A stretch of DNA of 64,000 nt, taken from Flammulina velutipes. Lineage: Eukaryota > Basidiomycota > Agaricomycetes > Agaricales > Physalacriaceae. A model generated the notes under the pieces. That model was not told the origin of the DNA. It was given only the letters and a program-made list of their open reading frames with translations, and ran no database searches. Below are positions 23,766-35,517 of the stretch, one piece after another. Every line of letters starts with the position of its first letter. Positions within the stretch are counted from its first letter, which is position 1. The stretch lies in contig CM022370.1 in assembly GCA_011800155.1 (NCBI GenBank), positions 2,666,001 to 2,730,000 of the forward strand. The letters are read 5' to 3'. A program made the translations under genes and the position numbers.

Positions 23766-25339
23766 ATGGGTAGCAGACGGCTCTCTCTTCATATTTCTGC
23801 TCTCACCGACGACGAGTACGCTCAGTATACTCCAGTTCTCAACGACTTGGCTCCAGATGGTGAACAAGTCATCAGCGTTCGCGAGGCCCGTGCTTGGTTG
23901 AGAGGACGGCATCCAGATGCGCCCGTGGACGAGATACTACGTCTATTCTCGCCGACCATGAAGGCTGGCGATACCATGTCTATTGGCCAGTTCTACGCCG
24001 CAATGCGACTCTTGACCCACGCCCAGACGCAAGGGAACGGGGTTGACAAAGCCCTCGCATTTGTACAACGTACGTGGCTTCGTCCGGACATCGTTCGTTG
24101 CCTAACTTCTCACGCAGCCCAACCCTCGCCGTCCAATGCCAGTCCAAATTCAAGTGAGTTACCCCGCTGTTCAAACCAGTTATGTACTGATCAGCTCAGC
24201 AGGCCAATTCCATCAACACCAAGGTAAAAGACATCCGCAGTTTAATGTACTACTCTAAAACTTGGGAAACAGCACCGTTCCCGACACCTCCAAAGTCTAG
24301 CGCCTCGTCAAGTTCCACGAATCCGTTCGCTCAGTCACAGCACCGTTCGCACAATCCATTCGCGTCGTTATCACGTCCTGGATCTGCATCACCTACACGC
24401 AGACCGATCTCACCGCCGTTGCCATCACCCAGCCGACAACCAGCACCTCCCATCCATCCGTCATCGAGATCAGCACCGGGCAGGATGTCGTTCTCTCTGC
24501 CTCCACCGAGGTCGGGCTCTACGTCTCCTTCCAAAGAAGCTCCCGTCCTCCCGCCACGAAAACCGCAGCTATCTGCACCCCCACCGCCTCGACGTCCTCC
24601 CGTTCCTCCTCCAAAACCGAAGACACATCTCACACCTCTGATGCAGCAGAGTCTACAAGCCAGCAAAACAGGAAGCGCCATGAAACGAGCAGAGGAATCA
24701 CTAGAGAAGGCTCGCGTCATGCAGGTGTTAAAGTCTTCTAGCGGCCATGTCGTGGCTCCACCGACCCACAGAGCAGGTTCTAGCTCCAGCGGGAGTACGA
24801 GTGGAAGCGAACGGTATCCACTGCCCTCACCACCCATGTCGATCAGCTCGTTGGAACAGGTTGCATTGGCCAAGCCAAAACCTGCTGCACCGCCCCCGAG
24901 GCATCCTGCCCTCAGCGAGGACGGTACCACAACGCCAAAACCACCTCGCCATCCCGCATTGAGTGACGATGGGAGCGCTTCTCGCGGAAGCGGAACCCTG
25001 GGGCGGAGCAAGAGTGTCCATCATCATTCGCCACCGAGCGTGACGGGGCGCAGGCGGCCAGAGAGCGTACAGGTTTTGATGGGTGAGATGAATGGGCTTG
25101 GACTGTCGAGGCATGCTTCGCTGCCGCTGGGCCCGCAAATCCAGAAACGGCTGGGAAAGCTGATGCGGCCACAGGGCGAGGATCGGGAGGCTTTGATGGT
25201 GGATGAGAGGCGAGGGAAAGGCGATTGGGCAGCGCGCGGACAGTTTGACTGGGACGGAGATCAGACACCTACAGTAGAGATGGAGCGAGATAATTTGAAG
25301 TGGCCTGTGGAGGATGAGGAAGGTTGGCGGCGGTTGTAG
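23766..25339 (+). CDS. EH-domain-like protein with NPF motifs and proline-rich tail (endocytic scaffold candidate)
   Basis: Four exons (23766..24069, 24118..24153, 24203..24223, 24273..25339) give 475 residues; exon 3 is only 21 bp. The first ~100 residues resemble an EH domain: LTDDEYAQYTPVLNDLAPDG, later VDEILRLFSPTMKAGDTMS and IGQFYAAMRLLTHAQTQG, the last matching the conserved AMRL helix of EH domains. The remainder is Ser/Pro-rich with two NPF motifs (STNPFAQS and SHNPFASL), which are EH ligands, and several PPxPP tracts that could bind SH3 domains. EH/NPF proteins work at clathrin coats and actin patches. It is next to an ArfGAP, which fits but does not prove a traffic role. The translation ends at GWRRL-stop. 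Confidence 0.65.
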
Positions 25340-25625
25340 GTGTGTGTATATATATATATTGTATTGCTTTGATGTAGCTAGTATCAATTTCTCAGTACTT
25401 TGATTCTTTTACTATGAATGCAAGCTTCATGAGATACCTGGCAGTGGTACAGGATCTGAAGGCGGACTGGCTCGTGTGCTGATGACAATAAAGTCTTACC
25501 TAATCAGTCTCCCTTCACATTCTACACTCATCAGGACGCGCTGTGCTCTGCTCTTGCAAGTCAATCTGTGGATTGACAGCCCTCTCGCTGAACCTCTTGA
25601 CAGTTCTCGCTCCTTTAAAAACACA

Positions 25626-27758
25626 ATGCAACCCATGCCGAATAGGATGGGCCTCGGTCTGCGTCCTCCATTGCCGTCGTATGGGCAAGGTCCCTCAATG
25701 TCTGCTCTTGCTGCGCAGAACCAACAAATGCATTTCGTGCCCCCTCAAGCCCAAAAGTTCACCACGCTCTTCATTGGATCGATTTCAGGCGGTATCCAAG
25801 ATAGTTTTCTGAACCAGCTTTTGATTGTGCGTATTCATACCCGCCTCATTCTTTTGACTGACAACGACCAGGCATGCGGACCCATACGATCCTTCAAACG
25901 TTTAATAACCCCCGCGAACAAGCCTCAAGGTTTCGGTTTCGCTGAATTCGAAGAACCAGACGGCGCGCTCAGAGCATTAGAACTGCTAAATGGTGTCGAG
26001 CTCCCTGCTCTAGAAGATGGTTGTGCCAACAAAAGCCTACTCGTGCGTCTATCCATCTCCTTCTTTTCTCGTACCCGCCTACGTCGACGTTACATTGTTC
26101 TAGGTCAAAGCAGACGAAAAGACGCGCTCCTTCCTGGACGCATATCAGTCGCAACGCATGCTCACCGACGTATGTATCCGAAAGCTCTTACTCCTCATCC
26201 CGCACTGAACTCCCAAACAGCTCGACGAACAACAAAAAAAGCAATCCAAAGCCCAAATAGACGCCCTCGTAGTCGAGATCAACAAAACTTCCGAAGACGC
26301 TGCAAACCAAGGTCTCATCGACCGTGAAAAATACGTTATACCCCCGCATCTGCACGACTTGCAGGAGGCGGACCTTCCAGAGACGCAGCGTGGGCTGGTC
26401 ATCTCTGAGATTGCGCAATTTCGCGAACGCGCAGCGAAGAGGGAAAGGGAGAAGCAGCGGGAGGCAGCGATGATGCCGGGGCCTTCAGCGCCTAGTGGAC
26501 CGAAGATGCGCGAGTGGGGAAAGCCTCAGCAGCAGCAGCAGCAGCAACAACAGGCGTTTGGGCAAGGCCCGCAAGGCTACCACAAACCGCCGGGATTCGT
26601 TAAATCCGGGGGCGAGGAGCGCAAGACGTCTGCCAAGCAGACAAGGACGGATGAGGAGATCGAGCAGGAACGGCAGGAGTCGAGGAAGCGTGATGAAGAG
26701 GTTTCGTTTCGAGATGTATGTGCTTCCACTTTTTTCGGTCTTTGTGGAGTTGCTAACGGGGGACAATGACAGAGGGAACGCCGGTACGAGCCTAGGGAAC
26801 GGACACGCATTAGTGGACTGGAACGTGCGATGTACCGTGCTCAGGCTAATAAAGAGGCGGAAGACCGGGATCGGATAGAGATGCGCACGCGGCTTGATGT
26901 GTGGGACGACGACGAGAGCGACGAACTTTTCTACATCGACCGCGTGCGTTGGCGGCAGCTGAGGGCGCGGAGGCTAGAGGCGGAGGAAGCTGCCGATGCC
27001 AAGTCGCGAAGATTCGAAGAGCAGGAGGCGGAGAATTTGAGGCGCGAGTCGGAGGACTTCTTAGCGCGGCAGATGGATGATATGCAGGCGTTGGCTGAGG
27101 AGCAAAGGAAGGCTGGGATGTTGCTTGATGATGGAGCGCCGCTTAAGCTTAATGTGGCCTTGCCCATCCGGGTGGAACCTGAGCAGAAGGAGAAGAAGGA
27201 GCGATCGATGGTGTTTGGGCAGGATGATGAGGAAGATGAGGTGAAGAAGAAGAAGGCACCGTTGGTGAAGCTTGATTTCAGTGTGGCGGAGAGTGAGGAG
27301 CAGATGAAGGAGAGGCTGGAGAAGATCAAGAGTCTGGTTCCTCAGGACAAGGAGACCCTTTTCAAGTCGAAGGTTCGGTGGGATGGGTTGTCTGATGTGC
27401 GTTTTTTCCCGCTTTTGGGTTAGAGGGTGTCACTGACCATTTTATAGACTATGGTGGATAGGAAGCTGGAGCCGCTGGTGAAGCGTCTTATGTTCAAGTA
27501 TCTCGGTGAGATGGAAGAGGAAGATCTAATTATGTTCGTTTTGGAGCACCTAAAGGACCATAAAGGCCCGCAGAAGCTTGTTGAAGGGCTTGAGCCGGTA
27601 TGTTGCGTACTACTGCTCGACGTGGTCTGGATATTGATTTTGGGCAGGTACTTGAGGAGGAAGCTATTGAGCTAGTAACTAGTGTGTGGCGACAGGTCAT
27701 TTTCGAGAGTATGGCGTATGGGGAGGGTCTTCATAGTGAGAAGATCTACGTTGATTGA
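25626..27758 (+). CDS. RBM25-like splicing factor (RRM plus C-terminal PWI domain)
   Basis: Seven exons (25626..25826, 25872..26042, 26104..26169, 26221..26715, 26773..27396, 27448..27597, 27648..27758) give 605 residues. An RRM sits near residues 40-115 with RNP2 (TLFIGSI) and RNP1 (PQGFGFAEFEE). A long charged middle part is rich in Arg, Glu and Lys (SGLERAMYRAQANKEAEDRD) and includes a glutamine run coded by CAG/CAA at 26,528-26,555. The C-terminus is a PWI domain (VDRKLEPLVKRLMFKYLGEM, then EEDLIMFVLEHLKDHKG, then LVTSVWRQVIFESMAYGEGL). This order is that of human RBM25 and is related to yeast Snu71, a U1 snRNP-associated protein acting in 5' splice-site choice. The acidic/basic repeats probably form long helices. 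Confidence 0.88.
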
Positions 27759-28762
27759 TGGATTGAGGCCAGGTGCGTCGTTCATATATAGGAATCTGGA
27801 CCTAGAGATGAAGTTGGGGAAGACGCGCCCGGGGCCGTGGGTAATGTTGCTGTGAGTTCATTATTTGAATGCGCGCTTGCGAAATATAATGATATTTCTA
27901 TTTTTTTGCTCTCTGAGTCTGTCTCTGTGTGTCTTTATGTTTACCGGTGGATGCTTGGACCGATCGGACATCTGGGGTAAAGGAACAGACATGTGATGAG
28001 GGCGGTCAGCTGGGTGCACAGTGTTACACTACCAACTTGCACTGAGCTTGTCACGGCCTCCAAGCCGTGACCTGACTGAATGATGCCCCGGGAGGCTCTC
28101 CCGAGCATCAGCTGAGCATCAGAAAATATCGTGTTGCCAAACATTGATTAGACCTTCATCTGATCTCACAACGACCTTACTATTGCATTCCATAGACTCT
28201 CTCATTCGGTCTCTGATGAGGATTTTGCACTGTTTGCCTCATGTGTTGTTTGCAAACACCATACATCTTTTTCTCTCTAAGTTCTTTCCCAAACACACCT
28301 CTCTTTCCAGCCAACATGTTCATTGATGACAATAGTCGACTCAATAAGTGCACCCAGCCTTTGTTCTCCACTCAACACTTGCTGACCTCCTTACCCGCAC
28401 AACTGTGGTCGCTAGTGAACCGATGCCAGGAGTCAGGATGAGCTGCACGACACATTCGACAATTCACGTGGGCCCTTCCACTAAATTCAAAATCCACTTT
28501 ATTTCTGACGCTGACACCCGACACTTGCCTTTCATTGACTGCAGGTGTCAGCATGCAGTACTTGGACAGACACTGACTCGGAAGTGCGTCAAACAACCAT
28601 GAAGTGTGTTCTGCAATAGCTCTAATTATCTGTCCTTGCTAACACATCTTCGTCATTGTGCATCAAAGTCCGAGGAGGGCTTAGGGTCCTCCAAGAAAAC
28701 TTGTCTTTCACCAAGGACTGTGGACAGGATGCAAAGAAACATTGCCCCGGAAAGCAGTATGC
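27759..28762. other. Boundary between gene block and transposon block
   Basis: About 1 kb without a supported gene. The right end (28,762..28,620, minus) contains an open stretch of about 47 codons that would continue the C-terminus of the decayed hAT transposase if E1 copy 1 were removed (inference). The rest shows no repeat shared with other parts of the window. Confidence 0.4.
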
Positions 28763-28764
28763 AT

Positions 28765-31101
28765 CAGGAAATGCCCTCTTGCTCTCGGTTAACCTAAGTC
28801 TATCAGGTACACTTAGGTTACTCAGGTGCAGCTAAACCTGAAGACAAGGTTCAGATCAAGGTTAGACCTGAAGCAGACTGAGGTGAACTAATAGTAACAC
28901 TAAGTATACCTCGAACAACTAAAGTATACTATAGGTATTGTCTTGAACCTTTACTGCCTGGAAACTCATGCATAACTTCAGGTATAGTCTTGTGCTTAAG
29001 CTTAGCTGAAGGTTTACAAGAGGAATCCTTCAGTTCATCCTCAAGCAGTAACTAGAGGTCTCAATAATACTTGACATTTCAGTTAAAGATAGCAGAAAAT
29101 AAATGTCTCATTAAAAGCAATAGTATAATATAATGATTGGATAATAAAAGAAGAAATACTCGAAGAAAGAGTAGGTTAGTCAAGAATCAAGTCAAAAGAG
29201 CAAGAAACATACCAGAAGAGCACACACAATCAAGAGTAAACACCTTTGAAGAAGAGACAATGATTAGCACTTATAAGAAAAGAAGAAGCAAGTCCACATA
29301 CCAAGAGAACATTCAAGACTTGAAGATTTAAAGAGGGAACATGAAAGAGAGGAATGATGGGATCAGAGCTCAGCTCTGGTTTAAATACCAACATGAAGTC
29401 ACATGACCAGGGCAGAGGGTTTGGGTCCGGAGGTCCGGACCTAAATTGCCTGCCTGTAGGACTTGATCAATTCTTGATGCTTGATTTACCACTGTTCACT
29501 CAATAACTCTCTGGGACTTGTATGGAAGATAGTGGACCTATATATGGTTGAAAAGCGTTTAACTAGGGCTACAGGACGAGCCTATAACCGTGGGAAAATA
29601 GGAGGTGCAGCTCCGGCCATAAACCATTCAATCAATTCTCTGTTTCTTGTGTTCAAGCAATAGCACTACTATACTTGACTGGAAGGTACAAGTATTATAT
29701 ACTGCCAGAAAGCGTTCAATTAGGCCTACAAAATGCTTATGTAATCGTGGGAATCGCAGACACGCACCCCAAGTTATAGCTAAAATACTGATTTGACTCG
29801 GATTTCTTAGAGACCTCGTTATTATAATCATGTTTCTGAGCTATTCTAATACAAGCATTGCACATAGTTTATTGAAGGTATGTAAAGATAACCCAAGATG
29901 ATATCAGTCAGCTCCAAGACAGCTCAAGTTAGTGCATATATCAGCTCTAACTATGGATAACTTAAGTAACCTATGAATACATATGATAACATAATTGTCT
30001 TGGGATAACTTGATACAACTTTAGACAAGATATATATGTATCATATCTTGGTTTGACTGAAGTTATCTCTATAGAACTTGCAGTTATATTAAGACAATTG
30101 TTAGAATATGAATATCCACAGGTAACTTTTTCGCTTGAAGATAACTCTTAGAGCTTAAAAGTCCGGTCCGGTCCGGTCTTTTTATCTTAAAATTTGAGGA
30201 CCACAGACCGGCCGGTCCTCAGATTTTCTCAGATTTCAAGGACCACAGACCGGGACCGGTTCTAAATCAGGACTACTAGGATCGTAGTCCGGTTATAGCA
30301 GTTAGACCGGTCAGACCGTTCAATGGTCCGGACTGCAGTTAAACTGGTGCATTTTTGTCAAAAGACTGGTGTCTTTGCGAGTTTTTTGATTTTATTAAGT
30401 TTATATCAACTTATTATCACTAATCTTCTTAATAAAAGGTCATTCTAATAATTAATTGCATGTTTTGAAAATAGTTGAGTGAAGCGTGGGAACACAGAAC
30501 TGGACCAACATCTTCCCACGGTAGGCCGTACTAGTATAATACTCATTCAGTAATTCAATAAGAACCAGTCTTCTATTATATATCTCACTATCTTGTCTAT
30601 ACCAGGTGCATCTAGAACAGTATATGTATGCTAGAAATTTGTCAAATGTAAGAAATCTATTGATCAGCACATGTTACACTACTAGGTAGTAGCTTCTGAT
30701 ATAGTAGTGCTGTATAAATTCTTTTGTAATATGTTGTATATGTCTATTATAGCTTTCTATTTCCATCATAATCTCACTTAGGACCCAAAGCCCCAGCTTC
30801 TAGAGCATGAGTATTGATTCTGTATCATATACTCTTTTGAACTAGTTCAGGACCGGTCCTAGCAGTCTTTTACCGGTCCTGTAAGATTCTCTCTTTTCCC
30901 AGGACTGCAGACCATGACTGGTTCGAACCAGTACCCGGTCCTTATACGGTCCGGTCTTTTTTCGGTCCGGTCCAGTCCAGTTCACCGGTCATTGACGGTC
31001 CTGTGAACTGGACCTTGAAGCTCTAATAACTCTACAGATTTAAGTTACATAGTTTGAAAATGTTTAACTTGAGTTAACCAAAGATTATAAGGCCTTTCCA
31101 G
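28765..31101. mobile_element. E1 copy 1: non-coding DNA element with short TIRs, carrying a nested MITE
   Basis: Left end CAGGAAATG, right end GGCCTTTCCAG, lying between GCAT and ATGC, so the target was GCATGC with an AT duplication. After removing the nested 877-bp MITE and its 8-bp duplication it is 1,452 bp, against 1,454 bp for copy 2 at 35,879-37,332. The two copies align from about 29,150 on (for example GGGATCAGAGCTCAGCTCTG near 29,360 and 36,478). No open frame of note is present, so it must be moved by another element. Superfamily is not clear. Confidence 0.7.
30149..31025. mobile_element. hAT-type MITE 1 (TAGAGCTT ends)
   Basis: An 877-bp insertion absent from E1 copy 2. Ends are TAGAGCTTAAAAGTCC and, inverted, TAGAGCTTCAAGGTCC. 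It is flanked by a perfect 8-bp duplication ATAACTCT (30,141-30,148 and 31,026-31,033), the hAT hallmark. The inside is packed near both ends with GGTCCGG/CCGGACC-like subterminal motifs and has no coding capacity. Confidence 0.88.
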
Positions 31102-32580
31102 ATGCACTGCCAGCTCACCATCATTGATCAAGCCCTGCTGACACCAATTCCCGAAACACATTAGCGCGCGCATGGTTGCGGCACGTAGACAATTCCGTAA
31201 ATGATTGAGCAAAATTCGACCTCTGCTAAATGACCGTTCGACGGCGATGGTACTAGCTTGAAGCATGTTATTAGCAAGTCATGAGAGTCATGATAGAAAA
31301 GGGACATACCAGGGATAGAATAAATGTCTATTGCCATTCACGAAAGCTTAGGATACAGCTTGCGGTTTGCAAGCCACCAGTCGAGAGGATCTGTCGTCAT
31401 GACAGGACGCTGCATGAGCCAGGCGTCAAGCTCATCATAATCGTTAGATGTGCTGGCGGTAGCGTCCATGCTCATGTGCATCAGTGAGCGGAACATATTT
31501 GTCTATAATTGAGGGATTAGTCTGAAGCCGCGGAAAAGATGATACAGTAACACACTGTATCAGACGACGGCACTGCAGATGTGTCTGCCTTGGGAACATG
31601 GTTGTTGACGACATCAGCATTCTTGTACCGTGTCGTCCACATTTGACGGGTGACAGAAATGGCCTCAGTCTTCCAACTAGCAGGCCAGCGCATGTTGTCG
31701 CAATACTCGAGTTTGAGGCTTGGGTGCAGAACTGTGGGAATGAATGAGGACTACGAGCACAACAAGAGTAGAACACGTACGGAGAGCAATACAATATATG
31801 TCAGACTCGTCCGTAAGGTTATAGTACTTGTTGATGATTCGTTTGCCGCAATCGAGCGCCACCTGAATAGCTAGAGAATATTTCGCGCTAAGCGAGCCAT
31901 CTGTGAAGACTTTGTCGATGGCATCCATAGCTGGAATGACTGCCGCAACGCTCGGGCTGGATGTCGAGAATACCAATGTGCCATCCTTGAGGATCTGGAG
32001 GAGCGTAGGGAACGAGCGTGAGGCCGATGTCGTCAAGTACAAGAAAGTATGGAAAGGAAAGAGGGACAGCGGAGGAAAGGAAAGACCGACGTGTGGGAAA
32101 AAGAAGGAGAGACACGTACTAAATGTCAGCATACGTAGGGAAATAAAGCCGAGGACAACGTACCTTCATGGCCTTGATCAACTCTTGAATGCATTTCCAT
32201 TCCTCCTCTGCAATCTCGTACTCGCGCAGGCCATTCTTTTTGTCAGCGGTAAACTTATCTACTCATACGCGCATCTCAAGGAATGCTGTTAATAAATCAT
32301 ACGTTGAATTCCACCGAATTGCCACATCACGCGGCAAAATCCGGCGGTGTAGAGCAGGTGGCGCGTCAAGAAGCAACAACTCATCCCAGCGCGGACGAAG
32401 CAACGTGGAGGAATTAATAATCTTGAAGCTGATCCGACGAGCCTGGATTGTCGACCATTCAGTTCAACACCGCGCAAACCGAGGTCATGACTCACCTTGT
32501 GAATAGCTGTACGGACTGGCTTTACGTTTGCTGCTCATCGTTCCTTCTCCTCAGCCGACATGCTCCTGAACACGTCGACC
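31102..32580 (-). pseudogene. Decayed hAT transposase, related to the complete hAT family at 46-64 kb
   Basis: Pieces on the minus strand match the complete hAT transposase in order but not in one frame: ARRISFKIINSSTLL (near 32,440), RRILPRDVAIRWNSTYDLL (near 32,330), LKDGTLVFSTSSPSVAAVIP (near 31,970), then VALDCGKRIINKYYNLTDES, DPLDWWLANRKLYPKLS followed by an in-frame TGA, and the dimerisation segment ASTIAVERSFSRGRILLNHL at 31,260. Introns appear conserved. The N-terminal half, with the BED finger, is missing. E1 copy 1 interrupts the C-terminus at 31,101. Confidence 0.72.
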
Positions 32581-33085
32581 ACCCTATGCTATACAGATAA
32601 CTAGTTAAGAGGCCTTAGTGGTGGGGCCAAATAACTAGTTGCTGGCCGATGCTATAGGGCCATATTTTGGCTGGTAGAAATGGCTGGCTGACAGGCTGGG
32701 GCAGGCTGGGATGGAGCAGGATGGGTCCCAAATATGGATAGGAATTGATGGGAGCATGTAGGGATTGATGGGCAGGGGGAGGGGGAGCAGGGGGAGGGGA
32801 AATGTGGCCACACATAAATCTAGACCTAGGGATTGATGGGTATTGATGTCATTGATTGCCTAGGGGGATGGGGATAGCAATTGTGGCACCAGAAAAATCC
32901 GGACCTAGGGTTTGATGGAGGCAGAGGATGGGGGATGGGGGCAGGGGAAATGTGGCCACAGGAAAATCCGGACCTAGGGATTGATGGGGACTGATGAGAT
33001 TGATGGGGGAGGGGATGAGAGATGGGGGCAGGGGGATTGGGGGCAGAGTACAATTGTGGCACCAGGATAAATACTGGGCTATTGC
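32581..33085. repeat. G-rich imperfect minisatellite
   Basis: From about 32,690 the plus strand is strongly G-rich with repeated blocks GACCTAGGGATTGATGGG (near 32,823, 32,902, 32,970) and GGGGAAATGTGGCCACA (near 32,797 and 32,945). Spacing of units varies between about 65 and 85 bp. A short inverted repeat with TAACTAGTT ends lies just before it (32,598-32,640). No coding frame is credible. Confidence 0.6.
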
Positions 33086-34858
33086 CAGGGTATGAGGAGG
33101 GTATGGGAAGAGTGATTGTAGGTTGAAAAATAAAATTCTTTCTAACTATCAGAAACATGAATGGGAATGTGGCAGCTACTGAAACCAATAATAAAACAAT
33201 GTGTGGCGCATTTTTAATCGAGGAGCACATACCTCGGATCAACCTGGGGTTGCTCTAGATGTCTTTCTATTGAAAATGGATGTGTGCAGCACAAAGAACC
33301 ATGTAAAAAGACGAAGAACTGGCTGAGAAACAAGCAGAACATTATTGAAAATCCATCAAAAAGCACCAAAAAGGGAGCAGCACTTTGCCCTCGCTTAGGG
33401 ATGACCTGGAACCACTTGTAGACCGTTCATACACCTTTGGGGCATTGTATATGTCACTCAGTTAGGTCCCCAGGTCAACAGAACCCTTGGATTTGATCAA
33501 AATACCCAAAAATTCCGCCACACATCGTCGAGCCACCCCACCTGCTTGCCATCATCTGGGGACATCTTATATTCAAAGATATATGTATATAATGCTCTAA
33601 TCATGAGTTAGATGGAGTCTGGAGTGTGAAAAATGTGGTCAAAACCTTGGATATACCTCAAATAATGTTCCCCACCAAAGCACACATACCATCAACTTCC
33701 CCTGACCTCTGGGTCGTCCCAATGTGTTCTATTATCATTATAGATGATGTATTAACACCCCAGAGGTGTCCCCAGTGTGGCAAAATGTGAATATCCATGA
33801 TAATAGGTGAACCCTTATTCACCCTTCCTCCTCAAGTATACCAACTGGTTCGCATATTTACATCTTTAGAACTGTTCTAATAGTCATTTGACGTCATATA
33901 GATGATATCTTGGGGCCCAGGTCATAGGTAGACCTCAAAGATACACCCCTTTGGTACACAGTGAGGATATGATCTTTGTACTAATTCTCAAATATCCATG
34001 ATCTATATTGAAGGGTGTTCAACCTGGGACATATTCTGGGAAGGTAAAAACACATTGTATGATGTTAAAATCAATAGTCCACCACTCAGATGTGTGATAG
34101 TTGGGGTGGTTCTTGCTGTAGAAGGAGGGGATATAAATTATTGTACCATTTATATTCACATTTTGACACACTGGGGGAACCTCTGGGGTGCTGATACATC
34201 ATCTATAATGATAATAGAACACATTGGGATGACCTAGAGGTCTAGGGAAGTTGATGGTATATGTGCTTTCTTGGGGAACATTATTTGGAGTAGAGCTAAG
34301 GTTTTGACTGCATTTTTGACACTCGAGACCTCATCTAACTCATGATTAGAATGTTATACACATATATCTTCGAATATAAGGTGTTCCCAGGTCATGACAA
34401 GTTGATATTATGGCCCAAACCTATGTGGTCCGGGCTTTTGGCATTTTGATCATATCCAAGATTTCTGTTGACTTGGAGACTTAACTGAGTGACATATACA
34501 ATGCCCCAAAGGTGTATGGACGGTCTACAAGTGGTTTCAGGTCACCCCCAAGCGAGGGCAAAGTGCTGCTCCCTTTTTGGTGCTTTTTAATGGATTTTCA
34601 ATAATGTTCTGCTTGTTTCTCAGTCAAATCTTCGTGTTTTTACATGGTTCTTTGTGCTGCACACATTCATTTTTCAAGAAGAAGACATCTAGAGTAACCC
34701 CAGGTCGATCCGAGGTATGTGCTCCTCGATTTAAAATGCGCCACACATCGTTTTATTACTGGTTTCAGTAGCTGCCACACCTCCATTCATGTTTCTGATA
34801 GTTAGAAAGAATTTTATTTTTCAACCTACAATCACCCCTCTCATACCCTCCTCTTGAA
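33086..34858. repeat. Large diverged palindrome (foldback-like element), ~1.8 kb
   Basis: Left arm 33,086-about 33,960 and right arm about 34,000-34,858 are reverse complements with moderate divergence. Examples are AATAAAATTCTTTCTAACTA at 33,127 against its complement near 34,815, and ACCATCAACTTCCC at 33,687 against its complement near 34,243. The centre lies near 33,970 with little or no spacer. No coding capacity is seen. A 60-bp fragment of the arm recurs at 50,155-50,215. Confidence 0.75.
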
Positions 34859-35339
34859 GATCTTTTTTGTCTTCAACATTGCTGCCTTTGTGTGGTCATG
34901 AGCGCCTCTTGCCAGCGACACGACACGGTCAGAGAGGGAATCAGAGAGGGATGCCCAGGACGGTGCTGGTGACACAGATGTCGAGTGTGCTTGCTCTTAT
35001 TTGCGAGAGGAATTCATGGAAATGGAATGAATGAGATCCAAGATCTGTTTCAGTATTTTACAGATCGAATATTATTTAGTCTTGTTATTTTTTGACAACT
35101 GTACAGTTAGCCATACAAGCTCAGCTTCCACAGAGGGAGATTGGTGTTATGTGGCGCTGCCGCCACTCAACTCGGACGTTGCCGGATGTGACAGTTCTGT
35201 CGGGCTCTGTCAGGTTGATCTAAATCCAACCTATCCTGAGCCCGAGACTGACCCAGACCTGGCACCTGTCCGCAACCAAAAAAGAAGTTGCTGTTATTCT
35301 TGCAAAAATCTTTCCCAAACTCTTTGAATACCTAGAGGA
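34859..35339. other. Unassigned sequence between palindrome and DIRS-like element
   Basis: About 480 bp with a 98-codon plus-strand frame (35,031..35,327) that has no recognisable motif. Nothing else is seen. Confidence 0.35.
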
Positions 35340-35517
35340 AACCTAGCAGGCCTCTGCTTAAGGTCACAAGAGCTGGTGTAGGCCAAAACCGGGGCCGAAG
35401 CCCCCCATAGAATTGTGGATCGAGAACGGCTATAGGTGTATGATGTGATGTGTGTGGAGGATGGTGGTGGTGAAAGAAATGTGAACGAGACGCGAGGAGA
35501 GTAGGAAAAAGGATGAT

